A DNA stretch of 64,000 nt from Mytilus edulis (Eukaryota > Mollusca > Bivalvia > Mytilida > Mytilidae). The notes beneath the pieces were generated by a model. That model was given only the letters and a program-made list of their open reading frames with translations. It was not told where the DNA came from and did not search any database. The stretch covers positions 81,249,176 to 81,313,175 of the forward strand of contig NC_092355.1 of assembly GCF_963676685.1 (NCBI RefSeq), read 5' to 3'. Numbering within the stretch: the stretch's first letter is position 1; every line of letters begins with the position of its first letter. Shown here piece by piece: positions 20,986 through 31,648 of the stretch. The translations under genes were made by a program, and so were the position numbers.

Positions 20986-21330
20986 GTCACTGACAAACAA
21001 TAAATTTTACGGTCCCTTACGAATATTGCCCGGCTCTGCAGCTACCCCAAAAAGCCCACTTTAAACGAAATCTACAGAAGGGGTGTTTGTATGAAATTTA
21101 AAAATAATTAAACTGCAAGCCATCTGCTGTATTTCAAAAGGCTATCTGCTTCTTCAGAAAATACTATACGTAGGTATTATCTAGTCTATTTTATTTTTAC
21201 ACGGACTCAGATAAAGTCCAAACCACAAAAATAATCAACAACACTATGTACAATTCTATGAGCAATCATCTTTCCAAAATGTTATACAGTTACACCAAAA
21301 AATTTAAATATTTCAGTTTCCACATTTTTA
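20986..21330. other. Intergenic, nothing recognised
   Basis: AT-rich sequence between the ACGGAC element and the right minisatellite arm, with no repeat or exon visible. Confidence 0.45.
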
Positions 21331-21790
21331 CGCAATTCGACTTTTGTAACTCGCAACTCGACTTCCTTAACTCGCTACTCGACTTTTGAAACTCGCAACT
21401 CGACTTTCGTAACTCGCAACTCGACTTTTGTAACTCGCAACTGACTTTTTAACTCGCAACTCGACTTTTGTAACTCGTAACTAGACTTTTGTAACTCGCA
21501 AACTCGACTTTCATAACTCGCAATTAGACTTTTGTAACTCGCAACTCGACTTCCTTAACTCGCAACTCGACTTTTGTAACTCGCAACTCGACTTTCTTAA
21601 CTCGCAACAAGACTTTTGTAACTCGCACACTCGACTTTCATAACTCGCAACTCGACTTTTGTAACTCGCAACTCGACTTTTATAACTCGCAACTCAACTT
21701 TCGTAACTCGCAACTCGACTTTTGTAACTCTCAACTCGGCTTTCTTAACTTGCAACTCGATTTTCTTAACTCACAACTCGCAACTCGACA
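21331..21790 (-). repeat. 21-bp minisatellite, right (minus-oriented) arm
   Basis: About 21 copies of ACTCGCAACTCGACTTTTGT plus one base, the reverse complement of the unit at 18348-18813, with the same alternation (TTTTGTA versus TTTCTTA) but more sequence noise. Confidence 0.93.
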
Positions 21791-22542
21791 ACAAGTGAAT
21801 CTCTAAATCGCGCTCAGGGAATTCAAATTAAGTCATAAATCGCGCACGTGGAATTCAAATTAGGTGATTAATCGTGCACGGGGACTTTAAATCAGGTGAT
21901 AAATCGTGCACGTGGAATTCAATTTAAGTCATAAAATGCGCATGTGGAATTCAAATCAGGTGATAAATCGCGCACGTGGAATTCAAATTAGGTGATAAAT
22001 CGTGAGTGTGGAATTCAAATTAGGTGATAAATCGTGCACTTGGAGTACAAATTAGTTTGGTACATACTGGACGTGGAATTCAAATTAGGTGATAAATCGC
22101 GCACGGGGAATTCAAATTAGGTGATAAATCGCGCACGGGGATTTAAATCAGTTGATAAATCGTGCACGTGAAATTCAAATTAGGTGATAAATCGTGAGTG
22201 TGGAATTCAAATTAGGTGATAAATCGTGCGCTTGAAATTCAAATTAGTTGGTACAATACTGCACGTGGAATTCAAATTAGGTGATAAATCGTGCACGTGG
22301 AATTCAAATTGGTGACAAATCGTGAAAGTTGAATTAAAATTGGGTGATAAATCGTGCAGATGGAATTCAATTTGAGTTATAAAACGTGCAAGTGGAATTT
22401 AATTAGGTGCTAAATCGTGAATGTGGAATTAAAATTAGGTGATAAATCGTAAATGTGGAATTTAAATTAGGTGATAAATCGTGCACGTGGAATTCAAATT
22501 TGGTGAGAAATCATGCACGTGGAATTCAGATCGTAACTCGTT
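21791..22542 (+). repeat. 32-bp satellite adjoining the histone array
   Basis: About 23 diverged units of GTGGAATTCAAATTAGGTGA + TAAATCGTGCAC. Units contain an EcoRI-type GAATTC and GTGCAC. The array stops with GGAATTCAGATCGTAACTCG just before CCAGAGTC at 22543, where the H1 repeat begins. It resembles a CRISPR-like regular array only superficially: units abut without spacers. Confidence 0.9.
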
Positions 22543-22566
22543 CCAGAGTCTTCACTGTGACACACA

Positions 22567-22585
22567 TTCCCCTTTTTGAGGGGAA
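22567..22585 (+). other. Stem-loop at the start of every H1 unit
   Basis: TTCCCCT, loop TTTTG, AGGGGAA: a 7-bp perfect stem, conserved in all units (24 bp after each unit start). It is not a histone 3' element: loop and flanks differ and it lies over 1 kb upstream of the ATG. Function unknown. Confidence 0.6.
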
Positions 22586-23518
22586 ATAAATAACTTTTGT
22601 AATTGTCAATTAAGATACAAATGATATGTACCACTGTCGAATTATAAAACTACAAAAATCTTCGTGTTTTGTTTTTGTTTTGTTGATTTTTTTTGTTTGT
22701 ATCGAAACTTTCAGGCGGCCAGGCCACTTTGAGCTCAGATCATCGGTTATTGATAATAAAATTAATGAAATATATTTTGTTGAAAAATATGGTATATTCG
22801 ATAAGACATATTCGAGTTTTTTTTGACTTGAAAGTGCGCAAATTGTACATGCAAATGGAAATAAAAGCGAAGACGCATCATACAGAACAGTTGTTCAGTG
22901 CCTCAGATCCACTGAAAACAAAGTCGCTCTCTGAAAAGTTCCCAACGCTAGATTAAATAAAAAGATGTTTCAAATTCGTATTCTAGATATTGGGTTTGTT
23001 CATTCGACTCTTGAATGTTTGCGAAATTTCGCTCGGGTTGAATAAAAATGTTATTTGAAGTTTTAGTAAAAATCTGCAATTAAACAATGGCGCGTGAACT
23101 TTTTGTGTGTTTCCCTCTAGCTGGAAACAAACTTATTACGAGGAGGAACATGCTTCCAGTGAATAAAAACGGAAAGAAACCTAAAGAGAAATGATTTTTC
23201 TTCCTCTGTACAATTTTACGACGATAGAATATTTGTGTAATGAGAAAAACTCGTAAATTTTCTGTCAACATACCTGCGAAGACAATTCAGTCGGTTCTAC
23301 TTTAACTATTAATATCTTTTACTGTGTACATCGAAAAATACACAGTTTATCTAACATGCAAGATTAATGACTGTTGAGCAATTTGGTATGCTATATGTGA
23401 ATGTTTTTGATAGAATTATACTATAAATTATCATAAAAGTCTTCGAAGAAGCACATAATCATTTTACCGAGATCGCGTAATGGATTTTACAAGTTATTTT
23501 TAAGGGTGTCTTCGTCGA

Positions 23519-23583
23519 GGTCCGCGTTCGTCTGTTATAAATAAACGAGGCCTGGAATGGCGTTATTTTCAAATCGTTATTCG
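23519..23583 (+). promoter_or_regulatory. H1 copy 1 core promoter
   Basis: GGTCCGCG (23519-23526) resembles the GGTCC core of the histone H4/H1 box, TATAAATA (23536-23543) is the TATA box 90 bp before the ATG, and TATTCG (23578-23583) fits the invertebrate histone cap motif PyATTCPu, although 42 bp from the TATA start is longer than usual. The same order and spacing recurs before every copy. An exact AAACACA H1 box is not seen within 200 bp; AAGCACATAATC about 180 bp upstream is the nearest. Confidence 0.75.
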
Positions 23584-23625
23584 TAGTATAAACTTCGTAA
23601 AGGATAATATTTTGAATCATTCAAA

Positions 23626-24201
23626 ATGGCAGACGCAACAGCAGCACCAGCAGTAGCACCAGCTAAATCACCAAAGAAAAAGGCAGCAGCCAAGCCAAAG
23701 AAGCCTTCCGCACATCCTAAATACAGCGAGATGATTGGAAAAGCCATCGCCGCTTTGAAAGAACGTGGAGGTTCTTCAAGGCAAGCAATTCTGAAGTACA
23801 TCATGGCCAACTTCAACGTCGGAAAAGATGCCAAGTCAGTAAATGCTCATTTAAAACTTGCACTCAGAGCCGGAGTTAAGAACAACAGTTTGAAGCAGTC
23901 CAAGGGAACTGGAGCATCCGGATCTTTCAGAATTGGAGAGGCTAAAGTAGTTAAAAAGAAGCCAGCAAAGGCAAAGAAAGCAGCCAAACCTAAGGCCGCC
24001 AAGCCGAAGAAGGCAAAGAGCACACCCAAGAAGAAGAAGCCAGCAGCAAAGAAACCAGCTGGAGAAAAAAAGGCTGCCAAACCAAAGGCAAAAAAACCAG
24101 CAGCAAAGAAAGCAGCCAAGCCAAAGAAGCCAGCAGCCAAGTCACCAGCAAAAAAGAAGGCAGCCAAACCAAAAGCCAAGAAGACACCAAAGAAGAAGTA
24201 A
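23626..24201 (+). CDS. H1: Histone H1, copy 1
   Basis: The protein has 191 residues and is the linker histone that binds nucleosome entry/exit DNA and compacts chromatin. Residues 1-27 form a Lys/Ala/Pro tail, about 28-105 the winged-helix globular domain (HPKYSEMIGKAIAAL, SSRQAILKYIMANF, LKLALRAGVKNNSLKQSKGT, GASGSFRIG), and 108-191 a Lys/Ala/Pro tail with SPKKK, TPKKK and SPAKK sites, ending TPKKK. The length and sequence are those of Mytilus H1. The ATG at 23626 follows a purine-rich leader and starts the family N-terminus MADA. No introns. As the array's first copy its flanks show the most small differences (five homopolymer changes), but the protein equals the other intact copies. The 3' stem-loop argues for S-phase expression. 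Confidence 0.98.
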   Translation: MADATAAPAVAPAKSPKKKAAAKPKKPSAHPKYSEMIGKAIAALKERGGSSRQAILKYIMANFNVGKDAKSVNAHLKLALRAGVKNNSLKQSKGTGASGSFRIGEAKVVKKKPAKAKKAAKPKAAKPKKAKSTPKKKKPAAKKPAGEKKAAKPKAKKPAAKKAAKPKKPAAKSPAKKKAAKPKAKKTPKKK

Positions 24202-24244
24202 ACTGTTCCAGACTTCAGTCTGCAGAGGCTATTCAGCCACCAAA

Positions 24245-24260
24245 AGCCCTTTTAAGGGCT
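24245..24260 (+). terminator. Histone mRNA 3' stem-loop, copy 1
   Basis: AGCCCT, loop TTTA, AGGGCT, then ACCCA: a 6-bp stem with four-base loop as in replication-dependent histone genes. The purine-rich TTCAAAAAGAATC at 24271-24283 fits the histone downstream element bound by U7 snRNP. It lies 44 nt after the stop codon. Confidence 0.92.
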
Positions 24261-24864
24261 ACCCAATTTATTCAAAAAGAATCTACAATTGTTGTACATT
24301 AGTTATCAAACTAAATCTAGCTGAGCCCTACCTTTTCTTTACTTTTCTCTGAACTTTGCACTGGTCTCTGAAATATTTTTGGGGTCACATTATTTCCATT
24401 GTTTGTTTTATTTCACTCCTTATGACTATACTATTTCTAACACCTAAGTATGCAGCTGGGTTTTTTTTTTTTTTTTGATATATTTTGTGTAGTTAGGCAC
24501 CATTAAAGTTATATCAGTGTATTTTCACGCACTTATTTGAACTGAATATAACTTTTTCTATTCAGTTTTCGTTAGAGTGACAATCTACGAAAATAGGAAG
24601 TCATGCTAGGGTTTTATTGTGCTCTTTTTTTTAGGGGGAAGGGGGTCAAAATCACACAGCTAACCTTCAACCGAAAAATCATTTTTGTCATTATGTGAGT
24701 TTTTCCATTTCTCTCTTCTTCTTCGTATTCAACTTGACTGACATTTTTTGTTGGACTTTTTCTACACGTAAGCAAAGTCAAAGGTTGGCTCTCTATTTCA
24801 TATCAACTAGTCAATGGGGAGGTAACTCTAAAATTAAACTCAGTACTTTTTTCAGAACTATATA

Positions 24865-24870
24865 AATAAA
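24865..24870 (+). promoter_or_regulatory. Candidate polyadenylation signal AATAAA in the H1 spacer
   Basis: The nearest AATAAA after the H1 stop, 664 nt downstream within TATAAATAAACTG, present in all units. Mytilus H1 genes are reported to carry both a stem-loop and a polyadenylation signal; whether this distant copy is used cannot be told from sequence, and such hexamers are frequent in AT-rich DNA. Confidence 0.3.
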
Positions 24871-25331
24871 CTGTTAAAATGTACATAATACAAAAGATGT
24901 ATAACGTATCGTAAAAATCAGATTAGTAGCAAATGAATGCAGTGACGTTTGTCTGTTATTTATTTATTTTTTTATTTATTACTTGTCAAAATTACTACAA
25001 TAATATTGTGTATTAAAAGTTAAAAGGAAACTCTAAAGTATGGAGGTTTTTGTTCAACCTTTAACAGTTCTGCAATTATTTTGTCATTTTATTACCTGCG
25101 ATTTATTATGCAAATTTCACTATTCTCTACCTTTCGAATTTCATCTTTGTTTTACTCGTGTATAAAATAAATGCACCTACTTGTTTCTATGTTTCTTTCA
25201 AATGGTTGTCCTGTGTTTTTTCTCTTCTTTTTTCTCTCTGTTATTTAGTGCGCGACGACTTGACTGTATCTTTGCTATGTCATTTTAATCTTTCCACAGC
25301 ACGCGAGGTGAATAAACCCGAAACAATACAG

Positions 25332-25345
25332 TGACGTCACACGTG
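25332..25345. promoter_or_regulatory. CRE palindrome followed by an E-box, mid-spacer
   Basis: TGACGTCA directly followed by CACGTG, in the middle of the H1 spacer. It recurs unchanged at 29028, 32723, 36419, 40112, 43805, 50992, 54684, 58378, 59633 and 63326. It lies about 2 kb upstream of the next H1 gene. A regulatory role is a guess from motif quality. Confidence 0.35.
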
Positions 25346-25487
25346 ACTACTGTGATGAACAGAAACAAGGATGGATGGACGGACAGTGGTACAAAAAGTA
25401 AGAAAAAGTTATTTCTCTGATAAAAGGTATCGCGTGAATTGTAGGTTCACGGTATAGGTTTTTTCTCTCATTTTTGAAGATCATATA

Positions 25488-25585
25488 TACAGTTGTCTAT
25501 AATTGCTTACATCCACTTCCTTTGAACTATGGTGGATAGTTGTCTCATTGGCAATCATACCACATCTCCTTATTTTCATATTGAA
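25488..25585 (+). repeat. Dispersed repeat fragment fixed in every H1 spacer
   Basis: TGGATAGTTGTCTCATTGGC and AATCATACCACATCTCC match the 3' part of the elements at 505-645 and 11795-11935. It entered the H1 unit before the present array was homogenised, because all units carry it at the same place. Confidence 0.65.
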
Positions 25586-26018
25586 ATGACAGCAACTTAA
25601 CGACACACACAAACATAGCCTGCTAGTATATACGTACATGGGAGACTGAAAAATTCTGTGCTTATTGGTAAATGATAAAAAAAAACATTAAAACTTTAAG
25701 GTATGCTATGACTAAGCTTTAAATATAAGGTAGATAGGGAGTAGGAAACACACATATTTTTTTTTTTTATTTGGCCTTAATGAAGAAGAAAAGCACACAC
25801 ACAATATATTAGAACTTGTACTAACATCCATTAAACGCTATGCTAATATATGTCTTTAAAAGAGAACCATTATTTTATTTTAATTTATTTTTTCTTCGTT
25901 TCAATCTTGGTTTTTGATTCTTTTTACATTAAATCTGTTTTTACTGTTGCAATAGTTTACAAATATTTTTAGTCCAAATACAATTCATTGATAATATATC
26001 CCCCCTTTTTTGTCCGGA

Positions 26019-26060
26019 TTTTTTTTTTTTTTTTTTTTTTGAAAAGGGGGGGGGGGGGGG
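26019..26060. repeat. Poly-T / poly-G tract in the H1 spacer
   Basis: T22, then GAAAA(A), then a G run. T22 is constant, while the G run is 15, 13, 14, 11, 11, 11, 11, 11, 12 and 11 from left to right through the array (starting here, then near 29743, 33438, 37134, 40827, 44520, 51707, 55399, 59093 and 60348). The first tract alone has GAAAA instead of GAAAAA. Confidence 0.9.
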
Positions 26061-27228
26061 CTGGAGGTTTAGTTAAATGCAGTGGAAAAATGTTTTGCCC
26101 AAAGTCCAATGGTTCACACTGATGTGTTTTTGTCCTTCTGTCTCTTTTTAATCGTCCGTGTCACGGGATGCTGCTTCACCCTTTACCGGTTCTGGTTTCA
26201 CTTGCATAGCTTATATAGGTATAATGCATATGTATAGCCAGAGTCTTCACTGTGACACACATTCCCCTTTTTGAGGGGAAATAAATAACTTTTGTAATTG
26301 TCAATTAAGATACAAATGATATGTACCACTGTCGAATTATAAAACTACAAAAATCTTCGTGTTTTGTTTTTGTTTTGTTGATTTTTTTTGTTTGTATCGA
26401 AACTTTCAGGCGGCCAGGCCACTTTGAGCTCAGATCATCGGTTATTGATAATAAAATTAATGAAATATATTTTGTTGAAAAATATGGTATATTCGATAAG
26501 ACATATTCGAGTTTTTGACTTGAAAGTGCGCAAATTGTACATGCAAATGGAAATAAAAGCGAAGACGCATCATACAGAACAGTTGTTCAGTGCCTCAGAT
26601 CCACTGAAAACAAAGTCGCTCTCTGAAAAGTTCCCAACGCTAGATTAAATAAAAAGATGTTTCAAATTCGTATTCTAGATATTGGGTTTGTTCATTCGAC
26701 TCTTGAATGTTTGCGAAATTTCGCTCGGGTTGAATAAAAATGTTATTTGAAGTTTTAGTAAAAATCTGCAATTAAACAATGGCGCGTGAACTTTTTGTGT
26801 GTTTCCCTCTAGCTGGAAACAAACTTATTACGAGGAGGAACATGCTTCCAGTGAATAAAAACGGAAAGAAACCTAAAGAGAAATGATTTTTCTTCCTCTG
26901 TACAATTTTACGACGATAGAATATTTGTGTAATGAGAAAAACTCGTAAATTTTCTGTCAACATACCTGCGAAGACAATTCAGTCGGTTCTACTTTAACTA
27001 TTAATATCTTTTTACTGTGTACATCGAAAAATACACAGTTTATCTAACATGCAAGATTAATGACTGTTGAGCAATTTGGTATGCTATATGTGAATGTTTT
27101 TGATAGAATTATACTATAAATTATCATAAAAGTCTTCGAAGAAGCACATAATCATTTTACCGAGATCGCGTAATGGATTTTACAAGTTATTTTTAAGGGT
27201 GTCTTCGTCGAGGTCCGCGTTCGTCTGT

Positions 27229-27236
27229 TATAAATA
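27229..27236 (+). promoter_or_regulatory. TATA box, H1 copy 2
   Basis: TATAAATA 90 bp before the ATG, preceded by GGTCCGCG at 27212-27219. Confidence 0.8.
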
Positions 27237-27318
27237 AACGAGGCCTGGAATGGCGTTATTTTCAAATCGTTATTCGTAGTATAAACTTCGTAAAGGATAA
27301 TATTTTGAATCATTCAAA

Positions 27319-27894
27319 ATGGCAGACGCAACAGCAGCACCAGCAGTAGCACCAGCTAAATCACCAAAGAAAAAGGCAGCAGCCAAGCCAAAGAAGCCTT
27401 CCGCACATCCTAAATACAGCGAGATGATTGGAAAAGCCATCGCCGCTTTGAAAGAACGTGGAGGTTCTTCAAGGCAAGCAATTCTGAAGTACATCATGGC
27501 CAACTTCAACGTCGGAAAAGATGCCAAGTCAGTAAATGCTCATTTAAAACTTGCACTCAGAGCCGGAGTTAAGAACAACAGTTTGAAGCAGTCCAAGGGA
27601 ACTGGAGCATCCGGATCTTTCAGAATTGGAGAGGCTAAAGTAGTTAAAAAGAAGCCAGCAAAGGCAAAGAAAGCAGCCAAACCTAAGGCCGCCAAGCCGA
27701 AGAAGGCAAAGAGCACACCCAAGAAGAAGAAGCCAGCAGCAAAGAAACCAGCTGGAGAAAAAAAGGCTGCCAAACCAAAGGCAAAAAAACCAGCAGCAAA
27801 GAAAGCAGCCAAGCCAAAGAAGCCAGCAGCCAAGTCACCAGCAAAAAAGAAGGCAGCCAAACCAAAAGCCAAGAAGACACCAAAGAAGAAGTAA
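27319..27894 (+). CDS. H1: Histone H1, copy 2
   Basis: A 191-codon linker histone gene with no difference from copy 1 in protein and none found in the nucleotide sequence. It is the first copy whose flanks carry the interior array sequence: five T before GACTTG at about 26513 instead of eight, and CCCTACCC after the gene. It lies 3,693 bp after copy 1, same strand, with no gene between. Its own TATA box and stem-loop are intact, so it should be an independent transcription unit. Confidence 0.98.
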   Translation: MADATAAPAVAPAKSPKKKAAAKPKKPSAHPKYSEMIGKAIAALKERGGSSRQAILKYIMANFNVGKDAKSVNAHLKLALRAGVKNNSLKQSKGTGASGSFRIGEAKVVKKKPAKAKKAAKPKAAKPKKAKSTPKKKKPAAKKPAGEKKAAKPKAKKPAAKKAAKPKKPAAKSPAKKKAAKPKAKKTPKKK

Positions 27895-27937
27895 ACTGTT
27901 CCAGACTTCAGTCTGCAGAGGCTATTCAGCCACCAAA

Positions 27938-27953
27938 AGCCCTTTTAAGGGCT
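27938..27953 (+). terminator. Histone mRNA 3' stem-loop, copy 2
   Basis: AGCCCT-TTTA-AGGGCT followed by ACCCA and the purine-rich downstream element, identical to copy 1. Confidence 0.92.
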
Positions 27954-30923
27954 ACCCAATTTATTCAAAAAGAATCTACAATTGTTGTACATTAGTTATC
28001 AAACTAAATCTAGCTGAGCCCTACCCTTTTCTTTACTTTTCTCTGAACTTTGCACTGGTCTCTGAAATATTTTTTGGGGTCACATTATTTCCATTGTTTG
28101 TTTTATTTCACTCCTTATGACTATACTATTTCTAACACCTAAGTATGCAGCTGGGTTTTTTTTTTTTTTTTGATATATTTTGTGTAGTTAGGCACCATTA
28201 AAGTTATATCAGTGTATTTTCACGCACTTATTTGAACTGAATATAACTTTTTCTATTCAGTTTTCGTTAGAGTGACAATCTACGAAAATAGGAAGTCATG
28301 CTAGGGTTTTATTGTGCTCTTTTTTTTAGGGGGAAGGGGGTCAAAATCACACAGCTAACCTTCAACCGAAAAATCATTTTTGTCATTATGTGAGTTTTTC
28401 CATTTCTCTCTTCTTCTTCGTATTCAACTTGACTGACATTTTTTGTTGGACTTTTTCTACACGTAAGCAAAGTCAAAGGTTGGCTCTCTATTTCATATCA
28501 ACTAGTCAATGGGGAGGTAACTCTAAAATTAAACTCAGTACTTTTTTTCAGAACTATATAAATAAACTGTTAAAATGTACATAATACAAAAGATGTATAA
28601 CGTATCGTAAAAATCAGATTAGTAGCAAATGAATGCAGTGACGTTTGTCTGTTATTTATTTATTTTTTTATTTATTACTTGTCAAAATTACTACAATAAT
28701 ATTGTGTATTAAAAGTTAAAAGGAAACTCTAAAGTATGGAGGTTTTTGTTCAACCTTTAACAGTTCTGCAATTATTTTGTCATTTTATTACCTGCGATTT
28801 ATTATGCAAATTTCACTATTCTCTACCTTTCGAATTTCATCTTTGTTTTACTCGTGTATAAAATAAATGCACCTACTTGTTTCTATGTTTCTTTCAAATG
28901 GTTGTCCTGTGTTTTTTCTCTTCTTTTTTCTCTCTGTTATTTAGTGCGCGACGACTTGACTGTATCTTTGCTATGTCATTTTAATCTTTCCACAGCACGC
29001 GAGGTGAATAAACCCGAAACAATACAGTGACGTCACACGTGACTACTGTGATGAACAGAAACAAGGATGGATGGACGGACAGTGGTACAAAAAGTAAGAA
29101 AAAGTTATTTCTCTGATAAAAGGTATCGCGTGAATTGTAGGTTCACGGTATAGGTTTTTTCTCTCATTTTTGAAGATCATATATACAGTTGTCTATAATT
29201 GCTTACATCCACTTCCTTTGAACTATGGTGGATAGTTGTCTCATTGGCAATCATACCACATCTCCTTATTTTCATATTGAAATGACAGCAACTTAACGAC
29301 ACACACAAACATAGCCTGCTAGTATATACGTACATGGGAGACTGAAAAATTCTGTGCTTATTGGTAAATGATAAAAAAAAACATTAAAACTTTAAGGTAT
29401 GCTATGACTAAGCTTTAAATATAAGGTAGATAGGGAGTAGGAAACACACATATTTTTTTTTTTTATTTGGCCTTAATGAAGAAGAAAAGCACACACACAA
29501 TATATTAGAACTTGTACTAACATCCATTAAACGCTATGCTAATATATGTCTTTAAAAGAGAACCATTATTTTATTTTAATTTATTTTTTCTTCGTTTCAA
29601 TCTTGGTTTTTGATTCTTTTTACATTAAATCTGTTTTTACTGTTGCAATAGTTTACAAATATTTTTAGTCCAAATACAATTCATTGATAATATATCCCCC
29701 CTTTTTTGTCCGGATTTTTTTTTTTTTTTTTTTTTTGAAAAAGGGGGGGGGGGGGCTGGAGGTTTAGTTAAATGCAGTGGAAAAATGTTTTGCCCAAAGT
29801 CCAATGGTTCACACTGATGTGTTTTTGTCCTTCTGTCTCTTTTTAATCGTCCGTGTCACGGGATGCTGCTTCACCCTTTACCGGTTCTGGTTTCACTTGC
29901 ATAGCTTATATAGGTATAATGCATATGTATAGCCAGAGTCTTCACTGTGACACACATTCCCCTTTTTGAGGGGAAATAAATAACTTTTGTAATTGTCAAT
30001 TAAGATACAAATGATATGTACCACTGTCGAATTATAAAACTACAAAAATCTTCGTGTTTTGTTTTTGTTTTGTTGATTTTTTTTGTTTGTATCGAAACTT
30101 TCAGGCGGCCAGGCCACTTTGAGCTCAGATCATCGGTTATTGATAATAAAATTAATGAAATATATTTTGTTGAAAAATATGGTATATTCGATAAGACATA
30201 TTCGAGTTTTTGACTTGAAAGTGCGCAAATTGTACATGCAAATGGAAATAAAAGCGAAGACGCATCATACAGAACAGTTGTTCAGTGCCTCAGATCCACT
30301 GAAAACAAAGTCGCTCTCTGAAAAGTTCCCAACGCTAGATTAAATAAAAAGATGTTTCAAATTCGTATTCTAGATATTGGGTTTGTTCATTCGACTCTTG
30401 AATGTTTGCGAAATTTCGCTCGGGTTGAATAAAAATGTTATTTGAAGTTTTAGTAAAAATCTGCAATTAAACAATGGCGCGTGAACTTTTTGTGTGTTTC
30501 CCTCTAGCTGGAAACAAACTTATTACGAGGAGGAACATGCTTCCAGTGAATAAAAACGGAAAGAAACCTAAAGAGAAATGATTTTTCTTCCTCTGTACAA
30601 TTTTACGACGATAGAATATTTGTGTAATGAGAAAAACTCGTAAATTTTCTGTCAACATACCTGCGAAGACAATTCAGTCGGTTCTACTTTAACTATTAAT
30701 ATCTTTTTACTGTGTACATCGAAAAATACACAGTTTATCTAACATGCAAGATTAATGACTGTTGAGCAATTTGGTATGCTATATGTGAATGTTTTTGATA
30801 GAATTATACTATAAATTATCATAAAAGTCTTCGAAGAAGCACATAATCATTTTACCGAGATCGCGTAATGGATTTTACAAGTTATTTTTAAGGGTGTCTT
30901 CGTCGAGGTCCGCGTTCGTCTGT

Positions 30924-30931
30924 TATAAATA
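30924..30931 (+). promoter_or_regulatory. TATA box, H1 copy 3
   Basis: TATAAATA 90 bp before the ATG; GGTCCGCG at 30907-30914. Confidence 0.8.
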
Positions 30932-31013
30932 AACGAGGCCTGGAATGGCGTTATTTTCAAATCGTTATTCGTAGTATAAACTTCGTAAAGGATAATATTT
31001 TGAATCATTCAAA

Positions 31014-31589
31014 ATGGCAGACGCAACAGCAGCACCAGCAGTAGCACCAGCTAAATCACCAAAGAAAAAGGCAGCAGCCAAGCCAAAGAAGCCTTCCGCA
31101 CATCCTAAATACAGCGAGATGATTGGAAAAGCCATCGCCGCTTTGAAAGAACGTGGAGGTTCTTCAAGGCAAGCAATTCTGAAGTACATCATGGCCAACT
31201 TCAACGTCGGAAAAGATGCCAAGTCAGTAAATGCTCATTTAAAACTTGCACTCAGAGCCGGAGTTAAGAACAACAGTTTGAAGCAGTCCAAGGGAACTGG
31301 AGCATCCGGATCTTTCAGAATTGGAGAGGCTAAAGTAGTTAAAAAGAAGCCAGCAAAGGCAAAGAAAGCAGCCAAACCTAAGGCCGCCAAGCCGAAGAAG
31401 GCAAAGAGCACACCCAAGAAGAAGAAGCCAGCAGCAAAGAAACCAGCTGGAGAAAAAAAGGCTGCCAAACCAAAGGCAAAAAAACCAGCAGCAAAGAAAG
31501 CAGCCAAGCCAAAGAAGCCAGCAGCCAAGTCACCAGCAAAAAAGAAGGCAGCCAAACCAAAAGCCAAGAAGACACCAAAGAAGAAGTAA
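31014..31589 (+). CDS. H1: Histone H1, copy 3
   Basis: Intact 191-codon H1, start MADATAAPAV, end KAKKTPKKK, identical to copies 1 and 2. The distance from copy 2 is 3,695 bp, two more than the modal unit, entirely because the spacer G run has 13 bases instead of 11. Promoter and 3' processing signals are complete. Confidence 0.98.
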   Translation: MADATAAPAVAPAKSPKKKAAAKPKKPSAHPKYSEMIGKAIAALKERGGSSRQAILKYIMANFNVGKDAKSVNAHLKLALRAGVKNNSLKQSKGTGASGSFRIGEAKVVKKKPAKAKKAAKPKAAKPKKAKSTPKKKKPAAKKPAGEKKAAKPKAKKPAAKKAAKPKKPAAKSPAKKKAAKPKAKKTPKKK

Positions 31590-31632
31590 ACTGTTCCAGA
31601 CTTCAGTCTGCAGAGGCTATTCAGCCACCAAA

Positions 31633-31648
31633 AGCCCTTTTAAGGGCT
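31633..31648 (+). terminator. Histone mRNA 3' stem-loop, copy 3
   Basis: Same 6-bp stem and TTTA loop, 44 nt after the stop codon. Confidence 0.92.

Noticed and set aside
21791-22542. Regularly spaced repeats resembling a CRISPR array
   Set aside because: Units of 32 bp abut without unique spacers, are degenerate, and lie in an animal genome without cas genes.
23847-24179. Minus-strand ORFs across each H1 gene (Phe/Ala-rich and Leu/Ser-rich)
   Set aside because: They are the complement of Lys/Ala/Pro-rich H1 codons and have no independent support.
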